Shown one piece after another: positions 50,192 through 59,515 of a stretch of DNA of 64,000 bases. Both the position numbers and the translations under genes were made by a program. The DNA comes from Gemmatimonadota bacterium (GTDB taxonomy: Bacteria > Gemmatimonadota > Gemmatimonadetes > Gemmatimonadales > GWC2-71-9), in NCBI GenBank assembly GCA_003169895.1, contig PNAE01000007.1:564967-628966 (forward strand), written 5' to 3'. Numbering within the stretch: position 1 is the first letter of the stretch; each line of letters starts with the position of its first letter. The notes below the pieces were generated by a model. The model was not told where the DNA came from. It was given only the letters and a program-made list of their open reading frames with translations, and made no database searches.

Positions 50192-50490
50192 CCCGACGTC
50201 CAGCCTTGCAGCTGCACCCAGACCTCCCGGGTCACGGCAACGCCGTCAGGAAACCGGTCGTGGAATTCACCGCGCAGCCGCTCCGCGTGTTGCGTGAGAT
50301 AGCGATCGAGGTCGGCCTGGGTCGCTGCCTGGTACACGGTTCGAAACCTGTCCTCGTCGGCGCGATCGAAATGAATGGCGACGAAAGATCCGGTCGCAAG
50401 CATGTTGGGGATGTGGGTGTTCCGGATCCAGCGCTCGAGCATCGGCGCTGCGGTGGCGGAGCACTCGAGGGTGACTTCGTAATGGATCAC
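50188..50490 (-). CDS. DUF4286-family small protein
   Basis: 100 residues from GTG 50490 (GTGA overlap with AlaX stop). A single alpha/beta ferredoxin-like module: MIHYEVTLECSATAAPMLERW at the start, FRTVYQAATQADLDRYLTQH in the middle. Typical of DUF4286, a group of small proteins with no known function. Its position between AlaX and DpaL with 4-base overlaps on both sides links it to that operon. Confidence 0.88.
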   Translation of the reverse strand: MIHYEVTLECSATAAPMLERWIRNTHIPNMLATGSFVAIHFDRADEDRFRTVYQAATQADLDRYLTQHAERLRGEFHDRFPDGVAVTREVWVQLQGWTSG

Positions 50491-51668
50491 GGCCGGTCCC
50501 CGTATACGACCGTTCGCGCAGCCTGCTCCAGCGCATCCGCGGATGGCGCGGTGCCCTGCGCGACTCGTTCCGAGCCACCGCCCCGACCGCCCACCGTACC
50601 GAGCGCGGCCTTGAGGGTGGCGCCGGCATGGAGCGCGCTGTCAGCGCTGGTCGCGAAGTAGATGGTTGGTGGCGTCTGCGTGACGGCGGCGAAAACGGCA
50701 CGTTCGAGCGGCGCCACCGCCTGCGCCATCTGGCGCACGATGCTGGGCGATTCGGCATCGGGCCGATACACAATCCGCCGCACGCCGTCGTCGCTGGGTC
50801 CGATTGCGTCGAACATCGCACGGACGCGCGATACCGCAACCTCCGCCTCCAGCGTTGCCAGCTGTTCGCGCAGCGCCTTGATCTCCCGATGCTTCGCTGG
50901 CACCAATGTGGTGAGCTCGGTTACGGCACACTCCATCTCCAGCGCCAGCGCATCGAGCGCGGCACCGTTCTCCCGGGCATGAGCCAGCACTCGGTCGCCG
51001 GCCAGGAAACCCATCCGTACGTGGGTGCGGATCTTTTCCATCCCAAGCAGCAGCATCGGTCCGATCTCGCTGGTGCGTGTCACATGGGTGCCCCCGCATG
51101 CGCTACGGTCAATATCCGCGATGCTGATCACTCGAATCAGCCCGGTGCGCGCCGGCGGCTTCCGCAGGCCGGCGGCTTCGGCCGCCGCGGCATCTTCAAA
51201 GCTCACCAGTACCGGACGGGCTTGGGCGACGACGTCGTTGGCTGCTCGCTGCAACGCGATGAGGTTCTGCTCCGGCGCAGCGGCCACGTCGAACTCGATC
51301 GTCGAATGCGTGGGTCCGAAATGCACGCTCACCGTGTCCCAGCCGAAGCGATCGCTCGCGAGGGCGGAGAGCAGATGCTGTGCGGTATGCTGCTGCATGT
51401 GGTCGCGGCGCCGCGCTCCGTCCACGTGGCCGTGGACCGGTCCCAGCCCCACAGGCGCATCGACGACATGCACGATCCGCGCACCCTCGTCGATGACGTC
51501 CACGACGCGCGAATTTCCGAGGTGGCCGATATCGTGCGGCTGGCCGCCCGAAGTGGGGTAGAAGGCCGTGCGGTCGAGGACGACGTGCAGGGCGTCGTTG
51601 CCGTATTCGATCACGGTCGCGTCAAAATCGAGCAGCGCGGCGTCGTGATAGTAGAGCCGGTCGGTCAC
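50487..51668 (-). CDS. AlaX-type alanyl-tRNA editing protein with DHHA1 domain
   Basis: 393 residues from GTG 51668 (GTGA overlap with MOSC stop). N-terminal AlaRS-type editing domain with zinc ligands HTAQH (HMQQHTAQHLLSAL) and CGGTH (RSACGGTHVTRT). A coiled-coil linker (about 225-290), then a C-terminal DHHA1 domain ending in KAALGTVGGRGGGSERVAQG. Hydrolyses mis-charged Ser- or Gly-tRNA-Ala, acting in trans. A freestanding AlaX with DHHA1 is the AlaX-L type. Confidence 0.93.
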   Translation of the reverse strand: MTDRLYYHDAALLDFDATVIEYGNDALHVVLDRTAFYPTSGGQPHDIGHLGNSRVVDVIDEGARIVHVVDAPVGLGPVHGHVDGARRRDHMQQHTAQHLLSALASDRFGWDTVSVHFGPTHSTIEFDVAAAPEQNLIALQRAANDVVAQARPVLVSFEDAAAAEAAGLRKPPARTGLIRVISIADIDRSACGGTHVTRTSEIGPMLLLGMEKIRTHVRMGFLAGDRVLAHARENGAALDALALEMECAVTELTTLVPAKHREIKALREQLATLEAEVAVSRVRAMFDAIGPSDDGVRRIVYRPDAESPSIVRQMAQAVAPLERAVFAAVTQTPPTIYFATSADSALHAGATLKAALGTVGGRGGGSERVAQGTAPSADALEQAARTVVYGDRP

Positions 51669-52465
51669 ACCGGTTGAACCTCGTCGCCCACCTGAAGCGT
51701 CCCGGTACCACGAGGAACGAGGTTCTGGCCGAAGATGGCGCCGAGGCCGCCGACGGTCCGGAATGTCGCCAGGGTGCGGAGCGGCTCCTGCCGTGCGTCC
51801 CGTGCCCCGGATAGCTGATCGGTCGTCGTGACGACGCAGCGCGCGCACGGCTTCACGGCATCGCAGACGAGCCCACCAAGGCGGATCGCGCGCCAGCCAT
51901 CTTCACTCCACTCCGTGGCGCCGGCGACCACGGCACTTGGCCGGAATCGGTCCATTGGTATCTGCTCGTCGAGCCGCGTGTTGAGGTCGTCGAGTGACTC
52001 CTGCAACGCCACCATCATCGGATACCCGTCGGTGAACGCTGTCTCGGCATCCACGCAGGGCGAGAATTCGGGGTCAACGGGGTTCCGTGCATGCACGCCA
52101 AAGAAGACCAGCCGACACCGCTGCCCGATCACCTCCGAGAACCAATCAGCCGCGGCATCGCCCTGGTCAGTGGCGACGATGTCGCTGCGCCCCCATACGC
52201 GAACCACGCGATCGGCGCCGTCCGGATCGATGTACAGCCGCGTCGACTCGTTCCCACGGCCCGCGACCGTCAAACTTGATCCGTCCAGCGCCGGCCGGAG
52301 CGTCGCCAGCAACGGGTTTTCCCGCTGGCTGATGAAGTGCTCCGCATCGTCCACGAGCATCAGGCGCCGATCGCCGACCAGTCCGAGCCGATCGACGGCG
52401 ACCGACGCCACTGACACCCCGCGACATCCCTTGATCGGGTAGACGTTGAGATGAGTTATCCGCAT
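51665..52465 (-). CDS. MOSC-domain protein (YcbX-like)
   Basis: 266 residues from ATG 52465. N-terminal MOSC_N beta-barrel (ITHLNVYPIKGCRGVSVASV, the YPIKG segment), then the MOSC domain with the catalytic Cys in CDAVKPCARCVVTT and a C-terminal FGQNLVPRGTGTL. MOSC proteins take part in molybdenum-cofactor-linked reductions (mARC/YcbX). Ends overlapping AlaX. First gene of a four-gene overlapping operon. Confidence 0.92.
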   Translation of the reverse strand: MRITHLNVYPIKGCRGVSVASVAVDRLGLVGDRRLMLVDDAEHFISQRENPLLATLRPALDGSSLTVAGRGNESTRLYIDPDGADRVVRVWGRSDIVATDQGDAAADWFSEVIGQRCRLVFFGVHARNPVDPEFSPCVDAETAFTDGYPMMVALQESLDDLNTRLDEQIPMDRFRPSAVVAGATEWSEDGWRAIRLGGLVCDAVKPCARCVVTTTDQLSGARDARQEPLRTLATFRTVGGLGAIFGQNLVPRGTGTLQVGDEVQPV

Positions 52466-52478
52466 GGCCTCGGACAAA

Positions 52479-52862
52479 CTACTTCGCCGCCGGATCGTTC
52501 TGCATCACGCCGAAGATGTTCCCCTCGGTGTCCTTCCCATACGCCAGCCAGCCGACCCCGGGTATCGCCGTCTTCGGGAGTGCGATCGTGCCGCCGTTGG
52601 CGGCGATTGCGCTGACGGTTTCGTCGCACGACACCACGTCCATCGTCACCGGACAGGCGTTGACCGCCTGGCCTTCAGTGGGCGGCGGTCCTCGGCGGGG
52701 GACCAGGCCACCGTCGAACCCGATGCCGTCGCCCGTCCGAATAATCCAGTACGGCATCGGTCCGGCCCATTGGGTGAACTTCCAGCCGAACAGAGCCGAG
52801 TAGAACGCTGCGGCTCGGTCGGGATTGTCGGCGTGAATCTCGAAATGGACCGGACGGTTCAT
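52479..52862 (-). CDS. VOC-family (glyoxalase/bleomycin resistance-like) protein
   Basis: 127 residues from ATG 52862, preceded by GGGAGGAATT. Two VOC modules: VHFEIHADNPDRAAAFYSAL, FGWKFTQWAGP and GWLAYGKDTEGNIFGVMQND. The family binds small ligands or metals; many such single proteins are PhnB/antibiotic-resistance-like. Substrate unknown. It lies upstream of the MOSC operon (13 bases to the next start). Confidence 0.9.
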   Translation of the reverse strand: MNRPVHFEIHADNPDRAAAFYSALFGWKFTQWAGPMPYWIIRTGDGIGFDGGLVPRRGPPPTEGQAVNACPVTMDVVSCDETVSAIAANGGTIALPKTAIPGVGWLAYGKDTEGNIFGVMQNDPAAK

Positions 52863-52973
52863 CCGCGAATTCCTCCCACATGAGTGAACGTGAATCTGGC
52901 CAGCTCCGATAATACGGCTTACCGCCGACGGTAGCACCTGCCATCTTTCAGCAACCTCTCCATCCGGCCTTCC

Positions 52974-55010
52974 ATGCGCGCAACGATCCAGCTGGTTGTC
53001 ATGCTCTCCACGCCGTTGACCCTCCCAGCCCAGGCACCGCTCAGTCACGATCTCATGCCGGTACCCGCGTCGGTGACGCTCTCATCCGAGCAACTCCGGA
53101 TCGATAGCAACTTCGCGGTCGCGATCGTTCGTCACCGCGACGTCCGGCTCGAGCGCGCGATCACCCGTACGATCACGCGCCTCGAGGGGCGAGTGGGCAT
53201 GCCCCTCTCGCGGCGATTCGGCAGTGACCGTGGCGCCACGCTCGTCATCGACGTCGCCGGACCTGGGTTCCGCGTGCCGGATCCAGCTGAAGACGAGTCG
53301 TACGACTTGAACGTTTCAGCCAGCCAGGCGGTGCTGACGGCACCCACCGTCGTGGGGGCCATGCGCGGATTGGAAACGTTCCTGCAGTTGCAGGCCGCGG
53401 ACGGACACGGGGTGTTCGCTCAAGGGGCCGAGATCCGCGATGCACCCCGCTTTCGCTGGCGAGGCCTGCTGCTCGATGTCTCCCGGCACTTCGAACCCGT
53501 GGACGTGATCAAGCGCACCCTGGATGGCATGGCGGTCGTCAAGCTCAATGTGTTTCACTGGCACCTGTCCGACGATCAGGGATTCCGGGTCGAAAGCCTG
53601 CGCCTCCCCAGGCTCCAGCAGCTGGGCAGCGACTCGCTGTTCTATACGCAGGAGCAGATTCGCGACATCGTCGCGTACGCCGCAGACCGCGGGATTCGCG
53701 TCATGCCGGAATTCGACATGCCGGGCCACTCGAGCGCGTGGTTCGTGGGGTATCCAAACCTGGCCAGCGGACCGGGACCGTTCGAAATCGCGCGTACCTG
53801 GGGCACGTTTGCCCCGACGATGGATCCCACGAAGGAATCGACCTACAGGTTCCTCGACACGTTCATCGGCGAGATGGTTGCTCTCTTCCCGGACCACTAC
53901 TGGCACGTTGGCGGTGACGAGGTCGAACCGAAGCAGTGGCACGAGAACCCGGCGATCCAGGCGTGGATGAAGGGACATGGCATCGCAAACGAGGTGGCGC
54001 TGCACACTGCGTTCAACAAGCGACTCTTTGCCATCGTACAGAAGCATGACAAGATTCCGGTGGGATGGGACGAGATCTTCCAGCCCGACCTGCCGACCGC
54101 CGCGGTCATCCAGTCGTGGCGCAGTTCCGAGGCTCTGGGAGCCTCGGCCAAGGCAGGATTCCGTGGCATCCTGTCGGCACCCTACTACATCGACCACCAG
54201 AAGGCGACGTCCGAATTCTATCTCCCGGATCCGATCCCGGCGGGTTCCGATCTGACCGGCGCGGAGCGGGCGCTCGTCCTGGGCGGCGAAGCCTGCATGT
54301 GGAGCGAATACATCACGCCGGAGACGATCGACTCGCGCATCTGGCCCCGGCTTGCGGCGATCGCCGAGCGATTCTGGTCACCGGGAAGCGTGAACGACGT
54401 GACGGACATGTATCGCCGCCTCGAGGTGACTTCGCGCCGGCTCGGCGAAGTCGGCCTGGGCCATGAAGACCATACCCGTCGCATGGTGCGGCGGCTCGCG
54501 GGTGATTCCGCGCCGCTGTTCGAGGCGCTGCTCGACTATGTGCGACCGCGGGATTTTGGCGGCAGCGGGACCAGCCAGATGGTGCCGCACACTCAGCTCA
54601 TCGATGCCGCGGTTGCCGATCCACACGCCACCTGGGACCTGGCTGGCCGCGCTCGCAGGGCTGGGACGGGCGACGTTGCGGCGGCAACGCAACTGCGCGC
54701 CGACTTCCGGCGAATGACGGGATTCTACTCCCGCTTGCTGGCAGTCAAGGACCGGATTCCCGAGGCGACCGATGCGCTTCAGGTGGCCGGCGCATTGGAT
54801 CAACTGGGCCACGTCGGCCTCGAGGCCCTGGACTTCGCCGCACGTCGGACGTCCCCGGGCCCCCAATGGCGCGTCGATGCCGATTCGGCACTCGCAGCCG
54901 TGGCGCCGGATCGCATGCGCCAGTGGCAGTTGCGTCCCGTCGTCGCGGATGCTGTACGTCTCCTCGTCGACGCGGCGAGGGCCCTTCCGTCGCCCGGCGG
55001 TTCACTCTAA
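52974..55010 (+). CDS. Beta-N-acetylhexosaminidase (GH20)
   Basis: 678 residues with a signal peptide (QLVVMLSTPLTLPAQ). GH20b N-terminal domain, then the TIM-barrel with catalytic Asp315-Glu316 (YWHVGGDEVEPKQW), FHWHLSDDQGFR substrate segment and GGEACMWSEY near the end. Removes terminal GlcNAc/GalNAc from glycans or chitooligosaccharides outside the cytoplasm. Opens a locus with a DUF1080 lipoprotein, an MFS permease and CutC. Possible -10 TAATAC lies at 52911 with a long leader. Confidence 0.95.
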   Translation: MRATIQLVVMLSTPLTLPAQAPLSHDLMPVPASVTLSSEQLRIDSNFAVAIVRHRDVRLERAITRTITRLEGRVGMPLSRRFGSDRGATLVIDVAGPGFRVPDPAEDESYDLNVSASQAVLTAPTVVGAMRGLETFLQLQAADGHGVFAQGAEIRDAPRFRWRGLLLDVSRHFEPVDVIKRTLDGMAVVKLNVFHWHLSDDQGFRVESLRLPRLQQLGSDSLFYTQEQIRDIVAYAADRGIRVMPEFDMPGHSSAWFVGYPNLASGPGPFEIARTWGTFAPTMDPTKESTYRFLDTFIGEMVALFPDHYWHVGGDEVEPKQWHENPAIQAWMKGHGIANEVALHTAFNKRLFAIVQKHDKIPVGWDEIFQPDLPTAAVIQSWRSSEALGASAKAGFRGILSAPYYIDHQKATSEFYLPDPIPAGSDLTGAERALVLGGEACMWSEYITPETIDSRIWPRLAAIAERFWSPGSVNDVTDMYRRLEVTSRRLGEVGLGHEDHTRRMVRRLAGDSAPLFEALLDYVRPRDFGGSGTSQMVPHTQLIDAAVADPHATWDLAGRARRAGTGDVAAATQLRADFRRMTGFYSRLLAVKDRIPEATDALQVAGALDQLGHVGLEALDFAARRTSPGPQWRVDADSALAAVAPDRMRQWQLRPVVADAVRLLVDAARALPSPGGSL

Positions 55011-55057
55011 CCTTCGGCGTCCCATCCAGTTGGCTCTCCTCAATCCGGGGTCATTCC

Positions 55058-55780
55058 ATGTTTCGACGCGCGTGCATGCCGCTGGCCGCGTCCGCCATCA
55101 CCGTCCTGATTGGTGCGTGCGGGGGCCCATCACAGCGTTCTCGGGATACTGAAATCGTACCAAGAGATACCGCTCACACCGGCGGGTGGATTTCGCTGTT
55201 CGATACCCGGACGCTCACCGGATGGCACGCTTATCAGCAACCGAGTGGCGTCACGACGGGCTGGAGCGTTGACGCCGGCGCGATTCGCACCGATGGCAAT
55301 GGGCGCGACTTGGTGAGTGACCAGCAGTACAGTTCGTTCGAACTCGATCTCGAGTGGAAGGTCGCTCCCGGCGCGAACAGCGGGATCTTCTACTGGGCGA
55401 ACGAAGGCACCAACGAGATCTACGAGAACGCGCCGGAAATGCAGGTGCTGGACAACCTCGGGCACCCCGACGGCAAGTCGCCCTACACCGCCGCCGGATC
55501 GCTCTATGCCCTCTATCCGGCGCCGCTCACGGCGGTGAAGCCGGTCGGCGAATGGAACCAGGTGCGCATCGTCGCGCATGGCTCCAGGGTCCAGCAATGG
55601 CTCAATGGAGTCAAGGTTGTCGACGTGAACTTCAATTCAAAGGCGACGAAGACCACGATCGCTGCCAGCAAGTTCAAGGAGTGGCTGACATTCGGGAAGT
55701 CGCGCCGTGGCCACCTCGGGCTGCAATCTCACGGCGGTACGGTCTGGTTCCGCAACCTCCGAATCAAGGACTTCTCATGA
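55058..55780 (+). CDS. DUF1080 lipoprotein, 3-keto-disaccharide hydrolase-like
   Basis: 240 residues from ATG 55058 with GGGG about 7 bases upstream. Lipobox LIGAC, Cys21, so it is on the outer or inner membrane face. The DUF1080 domain: [17 protein letters not shown], then [21 protein letters not shown], a jellyroll fold. Recently described members cleave 3-keto-glycosides (3-keto-disaccharide hydrolase). A GMC oxidoreductase and Gfo/Idh enzyme in the same locus fit that pathway. ATGA overlap with the MFS gene. Confidence 0.9.
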   Translation: MFRRACMPLAASAITVLIGACGGPSQRSRDTEIVPRDTAHTGGWISLFDTRTLTGWHAYQQPSGVTTGWSVDAGAIRTDGNGRDLVSDQQYSSFELDLEWKVAPGANSGIFYWANEGTNEIYENAPEMQVLDNLGHPDGKSPYTAAGSLYALYPAPLTAVKPVGEWNQVRIVAHGSRVQQWLNGVKVVDVNFNSKATKTTIAASKFKEWLTFGKSRRGHLGLQSHGGTVWFRNLRIKDFS

Positions 55781-56991
55781 GCGTCCGCGTGCGCCTGCAG
55801 GCGATGATGTTCCTCCAGTATTTCATCTGGGGCAGCTGGTTCGTCACGATGGGGACGTATCTGTCGCAAACCCGGCAGTTCACCGGACAGCAGATCGGCC
55901 TGGCGTACGGTGCGACCGCGATTGCCGCACTAGTGAGTCCATTCTTCATCGGGATGATCTCCGATCGGTTTTTCGCATCGGAACGAATGCTGGCAGCGCT
56001 GCATCTTCTCGGCGCGGTGGTGATGTTCCTGGTCTCGACCCAGACGTCGTTCGGCTCCTTCTATCCGTTGCTGATTCTGTACGCGCTGTGCTACATGCCC
56101 ACGCTGTCACTCACGAATTCGATCGCATTTCATCACGTTACCGACCCGGCGCGCGAGTTTCCGTGGATTCGAGCCTTGGGCACGTTTGGCTGGATTGTCG
56201 CGGGATACGTAGTCGGCAAGGCGCTCCATGCCGACGCGCTGGCCACGCCGATGCGGCTCGCCGCTGGGGCTTCGATAGTGATGGCAGTCTTCGCCCTGAT
56301 GCTGCCGCACACGCCGCCGCGAGCCAGCGGCACGCCGTTCACGGTGCGGGACGCCTTCGGGCTGGACGCGCTTTCGCTGCTCAAGGACCGCTCGTTCCTG
56401 ATGTTCTGCCTCGGCTCGTTCCTGCTCTGCATTCCGTTGCAGTTCTACTACTCCTTTGCCAATCCGTTCCTCAACGAGATCGGCGTCAAGGACGCCGCGT
56501 TCATCCAGTCCTTCGGGCAGATGTCGGAGCTGCTGTTCATCGTGGCCCTCCCGCTCCTGCTGCGTCAGTTCGGCATCAAGTGGATCATGGTGGTCGGAAT
56601 GCTGGCGTGGTCGTTGCGATACTTCGCGTTCGCGCATGGCAACGCGGACAACATGTTCTGGTTGATCATAGTCGGCATTCTCCTGCACGGCGTCTGCTAC
56701 GACTTCTTCTTCGTCGCCGGACAGATCTATACCGACGAGCGCGCGGGCGCCCGGATCCGCGGCGCCGCACAGGGATTCCTCAATTTCCTCACCAATGGCC
56801 TCGGGTACTTCATCGGGTCGTTCGTGTCGGGACGTGTCGTCGGCGCGCACGCGTCGTCGCCAACCCAGCACAACTGGCACGCGATCTGGATGGTCCCCGC
56901 GATCGGGGCAGCCGCGATTCTCGTGATCTTTGCGGTCGCGTTCAGGCCGGGAAATGCGGCCGTGAGCCGTGAACCCCAGGCGGCGAGGTAG
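55777..56991 (+). CDS. NupG-like MFS sugar/nucleoside permease
   Basis: 404 residues, about 12 membrane helices. Resembles NupG/XapB and related sugar [52 protein letters not shown] and [16 protein letters not shown]. Probably imports the sugar released by the upstream hydrolases. Its C-terminus (SREPQAAR) lies in the left arm of the heptad element H7. The substrate is inferred from the locus only. Confidence 0.9.
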   Translation: MSVRVRLQAMMFLQYFIWGSWFVTMGTYLSQTRQFTGQQIGLAYGATAIAALVSPFFIGMISDRFFASERMLAALHLLGAVVMFLVSTQTSFGSFYPLLILYALCYMPTLSLTNSIAFHHVTDPAREFPWIRALGTFGWIVAGYVVGKALHADALATPMRLAAGASIVMAVFALMLPHTPPRASGTPFTVRDAFGLDALSLLKDRSFLMFCLGSFLLCIPLQFYYSFANPFLNEIGVKDAAFIQSFGQMSELLFIVALPLLLRQFGIKWIMVVGMLAWSLRYFAFAHGNADNMFWLIIVGILLHGVCYDFFFVAGQIYTDERAGARIRGAAQGFLNFLTNGLGYFIGSFVSGRVVGAHASSPTQHNWHAIWMVPAIGAAAILVIFAVAFRPGNAAVSREPQAAR

Positions 56992-57050
56992 CCGCGCAGG
57001 TCGCACGCGAGCGTGGATACCGGGCTCATGGCTCATGGCTCGCGGCTGCT
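56959..57050. repeat. Heptad-repeat palindrome H7 spanning two coding ends
   Basis: Left arm: GCCGTGA twice (56959-56972), inside the last codons of the MFS gene. Right arm: GGCTCAT, GGCTCAT, GGCTCGC, GGCTGCT (57023-57050), which covers the start of CutC. The arms are loosely complementary (GCCGTGA against TCATGGC). Confidence 0.55.
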
Positions 57051-57783
57051 CCTCGAAGCCTGCGTCGACACCCTCGCCTCTGCGGTCAATGCCGAGCGTG
57101 GTGGCGCTGACCGCGTCGAACTGTGCGCCGATCTCGCCGATGCTGGCACGACGCCGAGCCACGGCGTCCTGTCGAGCGTCCTCCAGCGGCTGAGCATTCC
57201 CGTATTTCCCATCATCCGGCCGCGAGGCGGCGGGTTCGTCTACGACGACGGCGACATCACCATCATGCGGGCCGACTTGCGTCACGCGCGCGAGCTTGGG
57301 GCACCGGGGGCGGTGATCGGCGGGCTGACCGCCGCCGGGGAAGTCGCCGCCGACGTCATCGCGATGCTGAGGGATGAAGGGCGTGACATGCAGCTCACCT
57401 TCCATCGCGCCTTCGATGTCTGCCGCGACGCTGCGGCCGCGCTCGAGACATTAATCCGGCTTGGGGTGGACCGGGTGTTGACGTCGGGTCAGCGGGCCAC
57501 TGCGTGGGAAGGCCGCGAGACGATCGCTGCCCTCGTGCGCCAAGCCGCGGGACGCATCACGATTCTTGCCGGTGGGAGCATCACCGAATCGAATGCCGCA
57601 GACCTGATCCGCTTCACCGGTGTGGTCGAGTTGCACGTACGCGGAGTCACGCTGCAACGGGATGCCGGACCCGACCACCGGATTCCATTTCGTAAGGCGC
57701 TGCCCGAAGACGAATCCGCCCGCGCAGTCACCGATCCTGCGCGAATCGCCGCGGTGCGCCAGGCCGTGGCAATTACGAACTAG
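57028..57783 (+). CDS. cutC: CutC copper homeostasis-like protein
   Basis: 251 residues from ATG 57028 (a GTG at 57013 is also possible); the body starts [23 protein letters not shown]-barrel with the usual [30 protein letters not shown] and [14 protein letters not shown] segments. CutC proteins have been linked to copper but the enzyme role is unclear. The first residues MAHGS are encoded by the heptad repeat. Its stop shares CTAG with the convergent YbjQ gene. Confidence 0.93.
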   Translation: MAHGSRLLLEACVDTLASAVNAERGGADRVELCADLADAGTTPSHGVLSSVLQRLSIPVFPIIRPRGGGFVYDDGDITIMRADLRHARELGAPGAVIGGLTAAGEVAADVIAMLRDEGRDMQLTFHRAFDVCRDAAAALETLIRLGVDRVLTSGQRATAWEGRETIAALVRQAAGRITILAGGSITESNAADLIRFTGVVELHVRGVTLQRDAGPDHRIPFRKALPEDESARAVTDPARIAAVRQAVAITN

Positions 57784-58151
57784 GCCGGATGCGCCTCCTC
57801 AGCGATCACCGCCGTGCCGTAGCACAGTACTTCGGTCACGCCGGCCATCACCTCCGTGGCGTCGTAGCGAATGCCGATCACAGCATTCGCACCGATATTC
57901 TGCGCATGCGCGATCATGATGTCGAACGCCGTCTCGCGCGCCTGCTCACACATCGACGTGTACAGCGTGATGTTGCCACCGAAGAGTGTCTGGATTCGCG
58001 CACCGAAGTTACCGAAAATGGAACGCGATCGCACGACGATTCCGCGCACCAGGCCGAGGGACTGAAGGATGGTGCAGTCTGGCAGGTCAAACCCGGTGGT
58101 GGTGAGTTCGTGCGGAATCACCGCACTGCCGCGTCGCGTCAAGGTTGCCAT
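57780..58151 (-). CDS. YbjQ-family (UPF0145) protein
   Basis: 123 residues from ATG 58151, overlapping the Gfo/Idh gene stop by 13 bases. YbjQ marks: [20 protein letters not shown], then [28 protein letters not shown]. The family forms pentamers and has a heavy-metal-binding-like fold; function unknown. The first ten residues ([10 protein letters not shown]) are not family-like; a later start is possible but none is obvious. Confidence 0.88.
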   Translation of the reverse strand: MATLTRRGSAVIPHELTTTGFDLPDCTILQSLGLVRGIVVRSRSIFGNFGARIQTLFGGNITLYTSMCEQARETAFDIMIAHAQNIGANAVIGIRYDATEVMAGVTEVLCYGTAVIAEEAHPA

Positions 58152-59386
58152 GCGCCTCTCGCCACCGCCGGGAGAAACTGGTCGAGCCCGCGCGGCGGAA
58201 ACGCGAGCGTCTTGCCCTGTTCGGCGCTCATGTAGGCCGCCATGAGGAGCTGCATCACTTCGAGCCCATCCTGCCACGTGAGCAGCGGTGCCTCCTTGCC
58301 AAGGAAGGCCCGCACAAAATGGCGGTCCTCGGCGACATAGCCGTACGTCGCGGCTTCGTCCGGGACGACCGGCATCAACCCCGTTTCGGCGTTCTGTTTT
58401 TCCACCAGGTCTTCACCGGCCCTGCCGCGAATATCGCGGGAGAAGAAACAGTTCAACTCGGAGTTGAGCGTGTTCCAGCTCATCGAGTATTCGGGCCCGA
58501 GCAGTTCGCCGGACAGTCTGAGTCCCGGACCCACGAAGCTCCACGATGTCGTCGCCTCGCCGACGGCGGTGAGTCCTTCGGGTGTCTCGTAGGTGACGGT
58601 CACCGAGGCAAAATCCTCCGACGGCCGCTTGGCGTAGTCCACCGCCTTGCCGAATCGCGTCTTGAGCTGCTTGACGTAGGCCGGACGGGTCCACTTGAGC
58701 GAGGCGATGCGTCCATCAATCGATACCGGCCGCAACGTGGATCGCGCGGCACCCGGCTGCGTGAGCAGGAAGCGAACGACTTCGATCGAGTGACACATCA
58801 TGTCGTTGAGCACTCCGCCGCCCTGTTTCTCTCCCTGCCAGAACCAGGCGTTGTGCGGCCCCGAATGTTCTTCGGCGGCGCGGGCGAGGTAGGGCCGCCC
58901 CGCGGTGCGCGCGCCCCGGGCCCAGATCAGGTCGCGGCCCCGAACCAGGCCCGGCGCAAAGAGCTGGTTTTCCAGGTACCCGTGCGCCATGCCCGCTTGC
59001 GTTACCAGCCTGAACACCTGCTTCGCTTCGGCTACGCTACGCGCCAGCGGCTTTTCACACGCGATGCCGCGCAGCGTGCCCTTGCCACGCATCACGGTGT
59101 CGCAGATCTCCGCGACATTCTCGACCCGGGTATGGTTGGGACCGCAGAGCCAGATGGCATGGATGTCCGGATCGGCGACCATCTCGGTGATCGACCGGTA
59201 CGGCTTCGCGTCACCTACCTCGAGGTCGCGGGCGAGCCGGGCGGCGCTCGCGGCGTTCTTCGCGTTCGGGCTCCAGACGCCGCGGACGTCGCCGTCGCGC
59301 ACACCCGGCCACCCTTGAATGTGAAACCGGGTGTTGAAGCCCGACCCGATAAATCCAACACCTAGGCGCGTCGGTGATTTCGTCAT
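58139..59386 (-). CDS. Gfo/Idh/MocA-family oxidoreductase
   Basis: 415 residues from ATG 59386. Rossmann domain at the start ([17 protein letters not shown]), the EKPL signature ([16 protein letters not shown]) with the Lys used in catalysis, then the alpha/beta domain. No signal peptide, so it is cytosolic. In 3-keto-sugar pathways such enzymes reduce or oxidise the imported keto-sugar. Runs with the G2DH-3 and GMC genes on the same strand; H8 lies in the gap upstream. Confidence 0.93.
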   Translation of the reverse strand: MTKSPTRLGVGFIGSGFNTRFHIQGWPGVRDGDVRGVWSPNAKNAASAARLARDLEVGDAKPYRSITEMVADPDIHAIWLCGPNHTRVENVAEICDTVMRGKGTLRGIACEKPLARSVAEAKQVFRLVTQAGMAHGYLENQLFAPGLVRGRDLIWARGARTAGRPYLARAAEEHSGPHNAWFWQGEKQGGGVLNDMMCHSIEVVRFLLTQPGAARSTLRPVSIDGRIASLKWTRPAYVKQLKTRFGKAVDYAKRPSEDFASVTVTYETPEGLTAVGEATTSWSFVGPGLRLSGELLGPEYSMSWNTLNSELNCFFSRDIRGRAGEDLVEKQNAETGLMPVVPDEAATYGYVAEDRHFVRAFLGKEAPLLTWQDGLEVMQLLMAAYMSAEQGKTLAFPPRGLDQFLPAVARGAWQP

Positions 59387-59419
59387 GGTTCTCGATGCAT
59401 TGGTGGTGGCTAATTGCTC

Positions 59420-59515
59420 GCCATGCGCCATGGGCCATGAGCCCCACGCGGTCGGCTCGGCCAGAACCCCGGGTCCCGCGCCGAGCCTCCCGTCGGGGGC
59501 TCACGGCTCATGGCC
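59420..59515. repeat. Heptad-repeat palindrome H8
   Basis: Left arm: GCCATGC, GCCATGG, GCCATGA, GCCCC (59420-59445). Right arm: GGGGGCT, CACGGCT, CATGGCC (59495-59515), roughly the reverse complement. The right arm contains the stop and last two codons (WP) of the gluconate dehydrogenase subunit gene. Confidence 0.65.

Noticed and set aside
14463-59515. Palindromes as insertion-sequence ends or MITEs
   Set aside because: No target-site duplication, no shared terminal sequence between sites and no transposase; only the period of 7 is shared.
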